A DNA stretch of 64,000 nucleotides from an uncultured Flavobacteriales bacterium (GTDB taxonomy: Bacteria > Bacteroidota > Bacteroidia > Flavobacteriales > BACL11): the NCBI GenBank assembly GCA_943788405.1, contig CALSQD010000002.1:422850-486849 (forward strand), written 5' to 3'. The translations under genes and the position numbers were made by a program. The notes under the pieces are model-generated. The model saw only the letters and a list, made by a program, of their open reading frames with translations. It searched no databases and was not told where the DNA came from. Below are positions 53,458-63,334 of this stretch, in pieces. Position 1 is the stretch's first letter; each line of letters begins with the position of its first letter.

Positions 53458-54668
53458 TAGTCTAGGGAATAAATAGTTAAACCTGAGCGTAATTTTGGCT
53501 CAATGTAAGTACTTTTAGGAGGCATAAACCTATTGTTATCTGCAACTTCTTTTAAAGCAGAAATAGGTATAGGTTTTAATATAAATGCAATTTCGAACTC
53601 ACCATCATCTATTTTATTTGCAAGGGTTGATAAGGGAGTATTACCAGCTTCAAATACAATGTTTGTATCTGTTTTTTCATCCTTTATCCCAAGTATAGGT
53701 TTTAAAATGTTGTTTGATAATATAGCAGGATCCAATTTACTAACACAATCGTTTACTAATTTATCTTCTTTAATAATTAGAGAATACCAATTCCCAAAAA
53801 AGTACATACCTATCTCATTTTTTGCTTTTGGTGTAAAAGCAATTCCTCCTTTTTTAACAAGAGTGAATGATTTTTCTATTTCTTTTAGCAGTTCGTAAGA
53901 TGTTAATCCGTTAGTGTATTTTACTAAACGATTAAAATTTATGATATTCAATTGATTTTCATCTATCAAAAAACTCATAAAATGCTTGCTGTTATTTTTG
54001 CTACTTTCTTTTGCTAAAAGAGCTGATGAAGCTGACCTGTGATGACCATCAGCAATGTACAAGTCATTAATTGTTGCAAAAGCATTTATAATGGTATTGA
54101 TGTCATCCGTATTATTGACTAACCATAATTTATGAACTGCTTTATTAGTTGTGGCAAACTCGTATTCAGCCCTAGTTTCTTTGTATTTCTGAATAATAGC
54201 AGTAATATCCGTATTCTCTTGATGACACAACAAAACAGGTTCTGCATTAAACCCAGTTATGTCCAAGTAGCTTTTAAACATTTCTTCCCTAGCTGTAAGA
54301 GTGTGTTCGTGCTTTTTTATATTTCCATTTAAATAATCATCAACTGCAGTAGCTCCAATTATTCCTTCAAATGTATGGTGTTCGTGTATTTGCTGATAAA
54401 CATAAAAAGATTCTGACGGTTCAGTTATTAAGAAACCAGCCTCTTGAAATTTGTTAAATTTTTCTTTTACAGCATTAAATTTTTCTACTCCTTTCAGCTT
54501 TACTTCATCCTTATAATCAGGATTAATAATATGTAAAAAAGTAAAAGGATTGTGTTCTAATTTTTCCTTTAAAGTTTCATCAGAATAAGAAAGATAGGAG
54601 CGAGAGGCTATTAAATTTGCCTTATCCCTTGTTGGGCGAATGGCTTTAAATGGGCGAACACTAGCCAT
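53457..54668 (-). CDS. DUF1015 family protein (SerA-associated)
   Basis: 403 residues. The N-terminus MASVRPFKAIRPTRDKAN with SRSYLSYSDE and the HHTFEGIIGATAVDDYLNG segment, and ADGHHRSASSALLAKE in the middle, are the hallmark of DUF1015. The family has HD-like conserved His and Asp residues and in many genomes lies beside serA-serC, as here, suggesting a role linked to serine or phosphoserine, but no activity is proven. The gene begins two bases after serA ends. Confidence 0.88.
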   Translation of the reverse strand: MASVRPFKAIRPTRDKANLIASRSYLSYSDETLKEKLEHNPFTFLHIINPDYKDEVKLKGVEKFNAVKEKFNKFQEAGFLITEPSESFYVYQQIHEHHTFEGIIGATAVDDYLNGNIKKHEHTLTAREEMFKSYLDITGFNAEPVLLCHQENTDITAIIQKYKETRAEYEFATTNKAVHKLWLVNNTDDINTIINAFATINDLYIADGHHRSASSALLAKESSKNNSKHFMSFLIDENQLNIINFNRLVKYTNGLTSYELLKEIEKSFTLVKKGGIAFTPKAKNEIGMYFFGNWYSLIIKEDKLVNDCVSKLDPAILSNNILKPILGIKDEKTDTNIVFEAGNTPLSTLANKIDDGEFEIAFILKPIPISALKEVADNNRFMPPKSTYIEPKLRSGLTIYSLD

Positions 54669-54670
54669 TT

Positions 54671-55630
54671 TTATTTATTAAAATGAGTTGCTATTTGATC
54701 TGCTAATTCTGTACCAATTCTATCTTGAGCTTCAAGAGTTGCAGCACCAATATGTGGTGTAAGTGAAATTGCATTGTGCATACAAATATGTATGCTTGGT
54801 GTAGGTTCATTATCAAAAACATCTAATCCTGCATATGCTAATTTTTCTTTGTCCAAAGCAAACATTAAAGCAGTTTCATCAATAACACCACCTCTAGCTG
54901 CATTTACAATTCCAGCACCAGTTTTCATCATCCCTATTTCTTCAGCACCAATTACAGCTTTATCACCAATTTTAGGAATGTGTAGTGTAATAAAATCAGA
55001 ATTTGAAAGCACTTCTTTTAAGCTTTCAGTTTCAATAGTAAATGATTTTTTATCCCCATTAAAAAAGTCTAAAGTAATATTTGCTTCATCAATAAATTTA
55101 TCATGAGCCATTACTTTCATTTCAAGGCCTATTGCTCTTTTTGCTACTTCTTGTCCTATTCTTCCAAAGCCAATAATTCCTAAAGTTTTTCCTGCTAATT
55201 CTCTACCATTAGCATATGATTTTTTTAAGGATTTAAACTCAGCATCACCACTTAAAGGCATTTGTCTGTTGCTATCAAATAAGAAACGCACCATCCCAAA
55301 TAAATGAGCAAAAACTAACTCGGCAACTGATGCTGATGAAGCAGCAGGAGTATTAATTACATTAATTCCTTTTTCACGAGCATAGTCTACATCAATATTG
55401 TCCATTCCTACACCACCTCTTCCTACAATTTTAAGGTGAGGACAAGCATCAATTAAATCCTTACGAACAGTAGTAGCACTTCTTACTAATAATACTTCAT
55501 AGTTTTCAGCATTAATAGTATTTCTTAAATCTTCTTGAGCTACTTTTTCAGTTACTACTTCAAATCCTTTTGCTGTTAAAGCATCAATCCCAGCTTGTGA
55601 GATTCCATCATTTGCTAATATCTTAATCAT
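54671..55630 (-). CDS. serA: D-3-phosphoglycerate dehydrogenase (short form)
   Basis: 319 residues, the short type without the C-terminal ACT domain. Visible are VRSATTVRKDL, VGRGGVGMDNIDVDYA, the NAD-binding loop LGIIGFGRIGQEVAKRA (about 143-160), VNAARGGVIDE with catalytic Arg, DVFDNEP with Glu, and the His in TPHIGAATLEAQ. It oxidises 3-phosphoglycerate to 3-phosphohydroxypyruvate in serine synthesis. It overlaps the end of serC by eight bases. Confidence 0.95.
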   Translation of the reverse strand: MIKILANDGISQAGIDALTAKGFEVVTEKVAQEDLRNTINAENYEVLLVRSATTVRKDLIDACPHLKIVGRGGVGMDNIDVDYAREKGINVINTPAASSASVAELVFAHLFGMVRFLFDSNRQMPLSGDAEFKSLKKSYANGRELAGKTLGIIGFGRIGQEVAKRAIGLEMKVMAHDKFIDEANITLDFFNGDKKSFTIETESLKEVLSNSDFITLHIPKIGDKAVIGAEEIGMMKTGAGIVNAARGGVIDETALMFALDKEKLAYAGLDVFDNEPTPSIHICMHNAISLTPHIGAATLEAQDRIGTELADQIATHFNK

Positions 55631-56693
55631 CTTTTTGTTCTAATTTTTTCATTACATCAACTAATACTTGTATACTTTCAATAGGCATAGCATTGTATAT
55701 TGATGCTCTATATCCTCCAACTGATCTATGTCCTTTTATACCGCTAATTCCTGCTTCATTCCACATTTTATCAAAAGCTTCTTTTTTGCTTTCATCTTTT
55801 AGTAAAAAACAAACATTCATTGTTGATCTATCTTCTGTTTTGGCTGTACCTTCAAATAATGAGTTATTGTCAATTTCATTATATAATAAATCAGCTTTTT
55901 CTTGGTTTATTTTTTCAATTGCATCAACTCCTCCTAAATCTTTTAACCACTGTAAAGTAAGCATAGAAACATAAATTGGGAATACTGGAGGTGTATTGAA
56001 CATACTTTCCTTGCTAATATGTGTATTGTAATCTAACATAGTAGGGATGTTCCTTCCTGTTGTTCCTAAAATTTCATCTTTAATAATAACAAGTGTTGTT
56101 CCTGCAGGTCCCATATTCTTTTGGGCTCCAGCATAAATTAAATCAAATTTACTAACATCAACTTTTCTACTAAAAATATCGGAACTCATATCACAAACCA
56201 TAAGGGTAGGGCAGTGAGGGAATTCTTTTATTTGCGTACCATAAATAGTATTGTTTGAAGTACAATGAAAATAATCTACTGTATCTGGAATAGTATATCC
56301 TTTGGGAATATAGTTGTAATTTTTATCTGAAGAATCACCCAATACAATAGCATTTCCTAAGTCTTTGGCTTCAGCAATTGCTTTTTTTGCCCAAGCACCT
56401 GTGTTGGTGTAAGCAGCACTACCATTAACTTTCATTAGGTTCATGGCTACCATTAAAAATTCCATACTAGCACCACCTTGTAGGAAAAGTACTGAATATC
56501 CTTTTGGCACATTTAAAAGTTCTTTTACTAGGTTTTGGGCTTTTTCCATTACCTGAACAAAGGGTTGGCTTCTATGTGAAATTTCAATTAACGATAAATT
56601 ATCATCATTAAAATTAAGTACAGCTGCTGATGCTTGTTTTAAAACCTCTTGTGGTAGTATGCAGGGTCCTGCTGAGAAATTATGTTTCTTCAT
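55623..56693 (-). CDS. serC: Phosphoserine aminotransferase
   Basis: 356 residues. NFSAGPCILPQEVLKQA opens the protein, GGASMEFLMVAMNL and TGAWAKKAIAEA are the PLP phosphate-binding regions, and the PLP lysine is in YAGAQKNMGPAGTTLV (about Lys195). RSVGGYRASIYNAMP near the end binds the substrate phosphate. It converts 3-phosphohydroxypyruvate and glutamate to phosphoserine. With serA it forms the core of a serine operon; efp lies two bases upstream. Confidence 0.96.
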   Translation of the reverse strand: MKKHNFSAGPCILPQEVLKQASAAVLNFNDDNLSLIEISHRSQPFVQVMEKAQNLVKELLNVPKGYSVLFLQGGASMEFLMVAMNLMKVNGSAAYTNTGAWAKKAIAEAKDLGNAIVLGDSSDKNYNYIPKGYTIPDTVDYFHCTSNNTIYGTQIKEFPHCPTLMVCDMSSDIFSRKVDVSKFDLIYAGAQKNMGPAGTTLVIIKDEILGTTGRNIPTMLDYNTHISKESMFNTPPVFPIYVSMLTLQWLKDLGGVDAIEKINQEKADLLYNEIDNNSLFEGTAKTEDRSTMNVCFLLKDESKKEAFDKMWNEAGISGIKGHRSVGGYRASIYNAMPIESIQVLVDVMKKLEQKDD

Positions 56694-56695
56694 TC

Positions 56696-57259
56696 TTATT
56701 TTATTCTTTCTAAGTAAGTTCCTTTTTCAGTATCAATTTTGATATTATCACCTTCATTAATGAACAAAGGAACATTTATTGTAGCTCCACTTTCAGTAGT
56801 AGCTGGTTTAGTAGCATTTGTTGCTGTATTTCCTTTTACACCAGGTTCAGTAAAAGTTATCTCTAATACAACATGAGAGGGTACTTGTGCTGATAATGGC
56901 ATTCCTTCATCAGCATGGAAAAGTACTTCAACAGTAGCTCCTTCTTTTAAAAACTGAACATTATCAATGAAATCTTTTTGCATCATGATTTGTTCATAGT
57001 CATCATTATTCATTAAATGATAATCATTTCCTTCAGCATATAAAAATTGATATTTTCTATTTTCTACTCTAATAACATCTATTTTAACTCCTGATGTAAA
57101 AGTGTTTTCTAAAAGTCTCCCAGTAGTTAAATTTCTAATTTTTGTACGAACAAAGGCAGGTCCTTTTCCTGGTTTTACATGTAGAAAAGATTCAATTTTC
57201 CAAGGATCGCCATTATGATTAAAACAAAGTCCGTTTCTAAAGTCTGCTGTAGTTGCCAT
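56696..57259 (-). CDS. efp: Translation elongation factor P
   Basis: 187 residues in the usual three beta domains. The tip loop reads HVKPGKGPAFVRTKIRNL, with Lys at the position that is modified in many bacteria (PGKG), then the OB domains with EVLFHADEGMPLSAQVP and the end TEKGTYLERIK. EF-P relieves ribosome stalling at proline runs. Which enzyme modifies the lysine, if any, cannot be seen in this window. It sits between lpxA and serC. Confidence 0.96.
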   Translation of the reverse strand: MATTADFRNGLCFNHNGDPWKIESFLHVKPGKGPAFVRTKIRNLTTGRLLENTFTSGVKIDVIRVENRKYQFLYAEGNDYHLMNNDDYEQIMMQKDFIDNVQFLKEGATVEVLFHADEGMPLSAQVPSHVVLEITFTEPGVKGNTATNATKPATTESGATINVPLFINEGDNIKIDTEKGTYLERIK

Positions 57260-57264
57260 ATTTT

Positions 57265-58047
57265 TTATTTTTGATTATAACCTTTCATAATACCTCTTCC
57301 TGAATTTTGTACGAATGAGATGATTTCATCTCTCTCAGAAGAAGCATTTATTTCAGTTTCTATTTTTAATAATGCTTGCGTATTATTGTTACTATTCTGG
57401 TATAAAATTCTAAAAATAGATTGAATTTCATTAATTTTTTTATTTGTAAAACCTCTTCTTCTTAATCCTATTGAGTTAATCCCAACAAAAGATAAAGGTT
57501 CACGAGCTGCTTTTACATAGGGTGGCACATCTTTTCTTATAAGTGACCCACCTGAAACCATTGCATGTTTCCCAATACTCACAAATTGATGTACTGCTGA
57601 CAGACCTCCAATTATTGCAAAGTCACCCATGGTTACATGTCCACCTAGCGCTACACTATTTACAATAATGCAATTGTCACCAATTTTACAATCGTGTGCA
57701 ATATGTGCATATGCCATTATTAAACAGTTTTTTCCTACTTCTGTTTTTCCACTAGCAGATGTTCCTCTATTTATAGTTGCACATTCTCTTACGGTAGTGT
57801 TGTCTCCAATTATTGCTAATGATTTTTCTCCATCAAATTTTAAATCTTGAGGAACACCAGCAATTACTGCTCCAGGAAAAACCCTACAATTTTCTCCAAT
57901 TCTAGCTCCTTCCATAATTGTTACATTGGAACCTATCCAAGTCCCCTTTCCAATTTCAACATTTTTACCAATTGTTACAAATGGATCAATAACAACATTG
58001 TCGGCAATTTTGGCATTAGGATGTACATAAGCTAGTGGCTGTATCAT
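57265..58047 (-). CDS. lpxA: Acyl-[ACP]-UDP-N-acetylglucosamine O-acyltransferase
   Basis: 260 residues, a left-handed beta helix of hexapeptide repeats (about 1-185) such as VVIDPFVTIGKNVEIGKGTWIG and an AHDCKIGDNCIIVNSVALGGHV segment with the catalytic His, and a C-terminal helical domain (FTNKKINEIQSIFRIL). It puts the first 3-hydroxyacyl chain onto UDP-GlcNAc in lipid A synthesis. It lies three bases after lpxC-fabZ in the lipid A cluster. Confidence 0.96.
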   Translation of the reverse strand: MIQPLAYVHPNAKIADNVVIDPFVTIGKNVEIGKGTWIGSNVTIMEGARIGENCRVFPGAVIAGVPQDLKFDGEKSLAIIGDNTTVRECATINRGTSASGKTEVGKNCLIMAYAHIAHDCKIGDNCIIVNSVALGGHVTMGDFAIIGGLSAVHQFVSIGKHAMVSGGSLIRKDVPPYVKAAREPLSFVGINSIGLRRRGFTNKKINEIQSIFRILYQNSNNNTQALLKIETEINASSERDEIISFVQNSGRGIMKGYNQK

Positions 58048-58050
58048 GTC

Positions 58051-59436
58051 TTATTTTTTAAGTGCAATTTGTGCTAATAAATCTCCTTCAACAGCAAGTT
58101 TTCCATCTACAAAACCTTTACCATGCATATGGCAAAGCCCTCTTCTAATAGGAGAAATTAAGTTCAATCTGAAAACTAAAGTGTCTCCAGGAACTACTTT
58201 TCTTTTGAATTTCGCATTGTCAATTTTCATGAAGAAAGTTAAATAATCCTCAGGGTTTTCTACTGTACTTAAAATCAGAACACCTCCTGCTTGAGCCATA
58301 GTTTCCAATTGTAAAACCCCAGGCATTACTGGTTCTCCTGGGAAATGCCCTCTAAAGTAATCTTCATCAGCTGTAACAGATTTTGTTCCTATAATATAAT
58401 CCTCACCTAATTCTCTTATTTCATCAATAAATAAGAATGGATCTCTGTGTGGTAAAATTGATTTAATTTTTTCCTTATCATACATTGGAGGTGTATTGAA
58501 ATCAATTTCTGGTGCTGTTTTTTTTATGTCTTCTTTCATAATATCTTTTAAATATTTTGCAAATTCTGTATTGTTTTTATGTCCTGGTTTTGTAGCTGTA
58601 ATTTTCCCTTTAATTGGAACTCCTAAGAGTGCTAAGTCACCAATTATATCCAGTAGTTTGTGTCGTGCAGGTTCGTTTTTATGCCTTAACTTGAGGTTGT
58701 TTAATATACCGTCTTCCCCAACTTTTATATCTGTTTTTTTAAATGTTGTTGCAAGTGAGCTTAATTTTTCTTCTGATATTTTATCCTCAACAATTACTAT
58801 AGCATTATTTACATCTCCACCTTTTATCAGGTTATTGCTAAGTAATAATTCTAGTTCATGTAGAAAACAAAAAGTTCTGCTAGAAGCGAATTCTGAATTA
58901 AAATCAGAAATTGTATTTAGATTTGCATTTTGAACTCCTAAAGTTTGTGAATTATAATCAATTTCAACATCAATTTGATATTCATCAGCAGGGGTAGCAA
59001 ATAAAGTTGTTCCAGTTGTTTCATCTGTAAAAGTAATTTTCCTTTTAATTTCAAAAAACTTTCGTTTTGCATTAAGTTCAGTAGTTCCTGAAGTTGAAAT
59101 TGCATCAGAAAAATCTTTAGCACTACCATCTAAAATCGGAATTTCAATATTATCAACTTCAATAATTATGTTGTCAATTTCAGCTCCTACAATTGCAGCT
59201 AGAATATGTTCTACAGTATTTATTTCAGCATTTCCTTGCTTTAGTCCTGTACTTCTTTCAGTTGAAAAAACATTATCAACATCAGCTTTTATTACAGGGT
59301 TTCCTTCCAAATCAACCCTGATAAATCGTATTCCAGAATTTGCTTTGGCAGGCTTTAAAGTCATATTGGTTTTTGCACCAGTATGAATTCCTACTCCTGA
59401 AAATGAGATGTTATTTTTTATTGTTCTTTGCTTCAT
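58051..59436 (-). CDS. lpxC/fabZ: Bifunctional UDP-3-O-acyl-GlcNAc deacetylase / 3-hydroxyacyl-ACP dehydratase
   Basis: 461 residues with two enzymes joined. Residues 1 to about 300 are LpxC: SGVGIHTG, NTVEHILAAIVG (zinc His), and HKLLDIIGDLALLG with the His-x-x-x-Asp ligands. Residues about 315-461 are FabZ: ILPHRDPFLFIDEI, GHFPGEPVMPGVLQLETMAQ with the catalytic His and Glu, and FKRKVVPGDTL. The fusion is typical of Bacteroidota and couples lipid A deacetylation to fatty-acid elongation. It lies between lpxD and lpxA with gaps of one to three bases. Confidence 0.97.
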   Translation of the reverse strand: MKQRTIKNNISFSGVGIHTGAKTNMTLKPAKANSGIRFIRVDLEGNPVIKADVDNVFSTERSTGLKQGNAEINTVEHILAAIVGAEIDNIIIEVDNIEIPILDGSAKDFSDAISTSGTTELNAKRKFFEIKRKITFTDETTGTTLFATPADEYQIDVEIDYNSQTLGVQNANLNTISDFNSEFASSRTFCFLHELELLLSNNLIKGGDVNNAIVIVEDKISEEKLSSLATTFKKTDIKVGEDGILNNLKLRHKNEPARHKLLDIIGDLALLGVPIKGKITATKPGHKNNTEFAKYLKDIMKEDIKKTAPEIDFNTPPMYDKEKIKSILPHRDPFLFIDEIRELGEDYIIGTKSVTADEDYFRGHFPGEPVMPGVLQLETMAQAGGVLILSTVENPEDYLTFFMKIDNAKFKRKVVPGDTLVFRLNLISPIRRGLCHMHGKGFVDGKLAVEGDLLAQIALKK

Positions 59437-59437
59437 C

Positions 59438-60463
59438 TTAGCTTTTTAATTCCTTTTTGATAGCATTTATTGAGCTGTATAATTCAGGTAATTTTTTAAA
59501 GATAATATAGGAGCGTTGGAAATCTCTGATATCAAAAGCCATTGGGCCCTGTACAATTTTCCCAACCTCTTTAATGCTTGATGCAATCCCACTTTGTCCT
59601 GCTATTTTTACTTCATCAGCAATAGTAATATGCCCAGAAATAGCAGTTTGTCCGCCAATCATACAGTTTTTACCAATTTTTGAAGATCCAGCAATACCTG
59701 CTTGAGCAGCAATTACAGTATGGTCGCCAACTTCAACATTATGAGCAATCTGGATTAGATTATCTAATTTTACTCCATTACCAATTTTAGTTGATCCCAT
59801 TGTTGCTCTGTCAATTGTTGAATTAGAACCAATTTCAACATCATCCCCAGTAACTACATTTCCTATTTGACTAATTTTTTTATAATTATTATCTCCATTT
59901 GGAGCAAAACCAAAACCATCAGATCCAATAATCACTCCTGAATGAATGATATTATTTTTTCCAATAATACAATCATGATATATTTTTACTCCTGAATGAA
60001 GAATTGTATGATCTTGTATTATTACATTTTCTCCAATAAAACAATTCGGATAAATTTTTACATTTTCTCCAATTGTTACTCCTTCTGAAATAGAGGTAAA
60101 TGCACCAATATATACTTCATTTCCAATAGTGCTACTTGAAGAAATACCAGCTTTTTCAGATACTCCTGACTTATTGAATTTCATCTTGTTATAAATTTCC
60201 AACAATTCACTGAAAGAAGAATATGCATCTTCAACTTTTATAAGTGTAGTATTAATTTCTTTATCAGGAGTAAATGATTTATTTACAATAATAATTGAGG
60301 CTTGAGAAGTGTAAGCATGAGAAGTGTATTTCGGATTTGATAAAAAGCATAAATCTCCTTTTTTACCTTCTTCAATTTTAGCTAATGAGCTTACTTCAAC
60401 ATTAGCATTTCCTATAATATCTCCATTAAGTAATTCGGCTATTTGTTGAGCATTAAATTTCAT
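59438..60463 (-). CDS. lpxD: UDP-3-O-(3-hydroxyacyl)glucosamine N-acyltransferase
   Basis: 341 residues: an N-terminal uridine-binding domain (about 1-100, [27 protein letters not shown]), a beta helix of hexapeptide repeats (about 105-310) with [25 protein letters not shown] and the catalytic His in [18 protein letters not shown], and a C-terminal helix. It adds the second acyl chain in lipid A synthesis. Its ATG is four bases after a TAGATTTG promoter element, so lpxD begins a new, probably leaderless, transcript for the lpx-efp-ser run. Confidence 0.96.
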   Translation of the reverse strand: MKFNAQQIAELLNGDIIGNANVEVSSLAKIEEGKKGDLCFLSNPKYTSHAYTSQASIIIVNKSFTPDKEINTTLIKVEDAYSSFSELLEIYNKMKFNKSGVSEKAGISSSSTIGNEVYIGAFTSISEGVTIGENVKIYPNCFIGENVIIQDHTILHSGVKIYHDCIIGKNNIIHSGVIIGSDGFGFAPNGDNNYKKISQIGNVVTGDDVEIGSNSTIDRATMGSTKIGNGVKLDNLIQIAHNVEVGDHTVIAAQAGIAGSSKIGKNCMIGGQTAISGHITIADEVKIAGQSGIASSIKEVGKIVQGPMAFDIRDFQRSYIIFKKLPELYSSINAIKKELKS

Positions 60464-60467
60464 CCGG

Positions 60468-60475
60468 CAAATCTA
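60468..60475 (-). promoter_or_regulatory. -7 element four bases before lpxD
   Basis: On the minus strand TAGATTTG, then CCGG, then the ATG at 60463. It matches TAnnTTTG exactly and predicts a leaderless lpxD message. Confidence 0.55.
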
Positions 60476-60503
60476 ATAATTTTTAATTGTTTTATAGGGG
60501 TGA

Positions 60504-61736
60504 TTATTTCAATTTAGGATAACACAAAAAATATTTGTCAACCCTTTTGCTTAATGCCTCAATATTAAACTGATCGGAAGCTGCTGTAATATCAATTGTA
60601 CTTCCATTTTTCATTAAAATATTAATGTTAGCTTTTTCGATATTATAAGTGCTATTGCTTACTTTATCAGAGAACACAAAATATTCAGCTTCTTTTATGG
60701 AGATGTTAAATTGTTGCTGAATTTTACCTAACTTATTTTCAATTTCTGATGTAGAAAACTCATTGTTTTGGACTTTTATTTTTAGTAATTTACGGTTCAA
60801 TATCATGTCTGAAAGTGAGGAAAGTACAAAGTCAGAATTATTTTTCCAATATTTTAATGAAGCATAAATGTCAAAATCATCTAATTGAGCAAAATCAATA
60901 AGTAACTGTGAATTAGTGTCAAAATCAGAAAGGGTATAGTTCTTATTTAAAAATATGGATAGACTAGGAGTTGCATATATATCTTCTCCTTTTGAAATTA
61001 ATTCTTTTGCTCTTTGTAATACTTTAATAAGCATGTGTTCGGCTGAAATGACAGTTTTATGCAAATAAACTTGCCAATACATTAATCTTCTGGCAATTAA
61101 AAATTTTTCAATTGAGTAAATCCCTTTTTCTTCCACAACTAAATTATCATTTACAACATCTAGCATATTTATGATTCGTTCTGTTCCAATATTTCCTTCT
61201 GTTACTCCAGAGAAAAAACTATCTCGTTTTAAATAATCCAATCTGTCCATATCCAATTGTGAAGAAACTAATTGGTGTAAAAATTTCTTATGATATTCCC
61301 CTTTGAAAATTTTAATAGCCATAGATAATTTTCCATCAAATTGCTCGTTTAACCTCTGCATGAAAAGAATGGAAAGGTGCTCATGTGAAATGTTTGAAGC
61401 AATAGAATGTTCTAGTGCATGTGAGAATGGGCCATGCCCAATATCATGTAAAAGAATAGCAATTTTTAAAGATTCTGCTTCAATATCTGATATTTCATGA
61501 CCTTTGTTTCTAATTTGATTAATGGCTTTATTCATTAGGTACATACAGCCAATTGCATGATGAAAACGAGTGTGATGTGCGCCAGGATATACTAGGTAAG
61601 AAAGGCCTAATTGGGATATTTTTCGTAATCTTTGAAAATAAGGGTGGTCAATTAAGTCAGTAATGATACCTTTATCAAGTTTTACAAAACCATAAATTGG
61701 GTCGTTAATTATTTTATCTTTTTTTCTGTTTTGCAT
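60504..61736 (-). CDS. HD-domain phosphohydrolase (YfbR/dGTPase-like)
   Basis: 410 residues. The N-terminal half is an HD domain: FQRLRKISQLGLSYLVYPGAHHTRFHHAIG (in part, first His), LLHDIGHGPFSHALEH (the His-Asp pair) and the later SSQLDMDRLDYLKRDS with the last Asp. This is the pattern of SAMHD1/dGTPase-like and DUF proteins in Bacteroidota, where the gene commonly precedes lpxD and lies opposite porX, as here. Nucleotide triphosphohydrolase activity is likely but unproven. It is read from its own promoter toward the lpx genes. Confidence 0.9.
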   Translation of the reverse strand: MQNRKKDKIINDPIYGFVKLDKGIITDLIDHPYFQRLRKISQLGLSYLVYPGAHHTRFHHAIGCMYLMNKAINQIRNKGHEISDIEAESLKIAILLHDIGHGPFSHALEHSIASNISHEHLSILFMQRLNEQFDGKLSMAIKIFKGEYHKKFLHQLVSSQLDMDRLDYLKRDSFFSGVTEGNIGTERIINMLDVVNDNLVVEEKGIYSIEKFLIARRLMYWQVYLHKTVISAEHMLIKVLQRAKELISKGEDIYATPSLSIFLNKNYTLSDFDTNSQLLIDFAQLDDFDIYASLKYWKNNSDFVLSSLSDMILNRKLLKIKVQNNEFSTSEIENKLGKIQQQFNISIKEAEYFVFSDKVSNSTYNIEKANINILMKNGSTIDITAASDQFNIEALSKRVDKYFLCYPKLK

Positions 61737-61789
61737 ATAGGCAAATAACGGATTTTTTTTAATTTTTGTAAACTATAAATGAATAAAAT

Positions 61790-63334
61790 ATGATAAGAAT
61801 ACTTTGGGCGGATGATGAGATAGATTTATTAAAGCCACACATTATTTATTTGGAGGGTAAAGGACATGCTGTTACTCCTGCAAAAAGTGGTGATGAAGCT
61901 TTGGATTTATTAGAAGAGAATAGTTTTGATCTTATCTTTTTGGATGAAAATATGCCAGGGCTTTCAGGAATAGAAACCTTAACTATTATTAAGGAAAAGT
62001 ATAGTAATACTCCCGTAATTATGATTACTAAAAGTGAGGAAGAAAGTATTATGGAAGAAGCAATTGGATCAAAAATTGCGGATTATTTGATTAAGCCAGT
62101 TAACCCAAGTCAGATTTTATTGGCCATAAAAAAGAATATTGATACAACTCGTTTAGTTGAGGAAAAAACAACTAGAAATTATCAGCAAGAATTTAGAAAT
62201 ATAAGTATGTCCTTAGCATCACCTTTAAATAAAGAGGAATGGTATGATATATTTAAGAAGTTGACTTATTGGGAGTTGGAATTAGATGAGTCAGGAGATA
62301 ATAGTGTTGAGCAAATTTTAGCTATGCAAAAAACAGAAGCAAATACTCAATTCTTTAGATTCATAAAAAATAATTATAAGGACTGGATTAAAGGGAATGA
62401 TGCTCCTTTAATGTCGCATAATTTAGTGCGTAAAAAAGTATTACCACAAATGCAAGAAGGTAAGCCAACTTATCTGATTGTAATTGATAATTTAAGATAT
62501 GATCAATGGAAAATTATTGAGCCTTCTGTATTAGAAGATTTTAGAGTAGAGGAAGATGAATTGTACACTAGTATATTACCAACTGCAACTCAATATGCCA
62601 GAAATGCTATTTTTTGTGGAATGTTACCTTCAGAAATTCAGAAGAGATTTCCAAGTATGTGGAAAAATGATGAAGATGAAGGAGGTAAAAATATATTTGA
62701 AGCAGAGTTTTTAGCTGATAATTTACAAAGGTTAGGGAAAGGAAGTTGTAAGCATTCCTACACTAAAATAACAAATATTGATACTGGAAGAAAAGTAGTT
62801 AATAAGATTTTAAACATGAAGAATAATGACTTGAATGTTATTGTTTATAATTTTGTAGATATGCTATCCCATGCGCGTACGGATATGAAAGTGATTAAAG
62901 AGTTGGCTGATGATGATTCTGCTTATCGTTCACTTACAGCATCATGGTTCTCCCACTCGCCTTTAAAGGATATAATGAAACAAATTGCAAAGCAAAAAGC
63001 AAACCTTATAATTACTACCGACCATGGTACAATTAATGTTAGTAAACCTAGCCGTGTAATAGGGGATAGAAGTGTGAATTCAAATTTAAGATATAAACAG
63101 GGTAAGAATTTAGATTATAAAAAATCGGATGTATTAGAAATAGACAAGCCTTTAGAGTGTTACTTACCAATACAAAATGTGAGTAGTAAGTATATTTTTG
63201 CAAAAGAGGATATGTATTTTGTATATCAAAACAACTATAATCAGTTTGTGAAATTTTACAAGAATACTTATCAGCATGGTGGAATATCAATGGAGGAAAT
63301 GTTAATTCCTGTAATTACTTTAAAAGCAAAATAA
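61790..63334 (+). CDS. porX: Type IX secretion response regulator PorX (receiver plus PglZ phosphatase-like domain)
   Basis: 514 residues. Residues 1-120 are a CheY-like receiver (ILWADDEIDLL, phospho-acceptor Asp52 in LIFLDENMPG, Thr/Lys in MITKSEEE, LIKPVNP). A helical linker precedes a PglZ/alkaline-phosphatase-like domain (about 200-510) with VIDNLRYDQWK (metal Asp), PTATQYARNAIF (catalytic Thr), LITTDHGTINVSKP (Asp-His) and YQHGGISMEEMLIPV. PorX acts with the kinase PorY to control type IX secretion genes and can hydrolyse cyclic oligonucleotides. Adjacent tsaE starts directly at its stop. Confidence 0.94.
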   Translation: MIRILWADDEIDLLKPHIIYLEGKGHAVTPAKSGDEALDLLEENSFDLIFLDENMPGLSGIETLTIIKEKYSNTPVIMITKSEEESIMEEAIGSKIADYLIKPVNPSQILLAIKKNIDTTRLVEEKTTRNYQQEFRNISMSLASPLNKEEWYDIFKKLTYWELELDESGDNSVEQILAMQKTEANTQFFRFIKNNYKDWIKGNDAPLMSHNLVRKKVLPQMQEGKPTYLIVIDNLRYDQWKIIEPSVLEDFRVEEDELYTSILPTATQYARNAIFCGMLPSEIQKRFPSMWKNDEDEGGKNIFEAEFLADNLQRLGKGSCKHSYTKITNIDTGRKVVNKILNMKNNDLNVIVYNFVDMLSHARTDMKVIKELADDDSAYRSLTASWFSHSPLKDIMKQIAKQKANLIITTDHGTINVSKPSRVIGDRSVNSNLRYKQGKNLDYKKSDVLEIDKPLECYLPIQNVSSKYIFAKEDMYFVYQNNYNQFVKFYKNTYQHGGISMEEMLIPVITLKAK

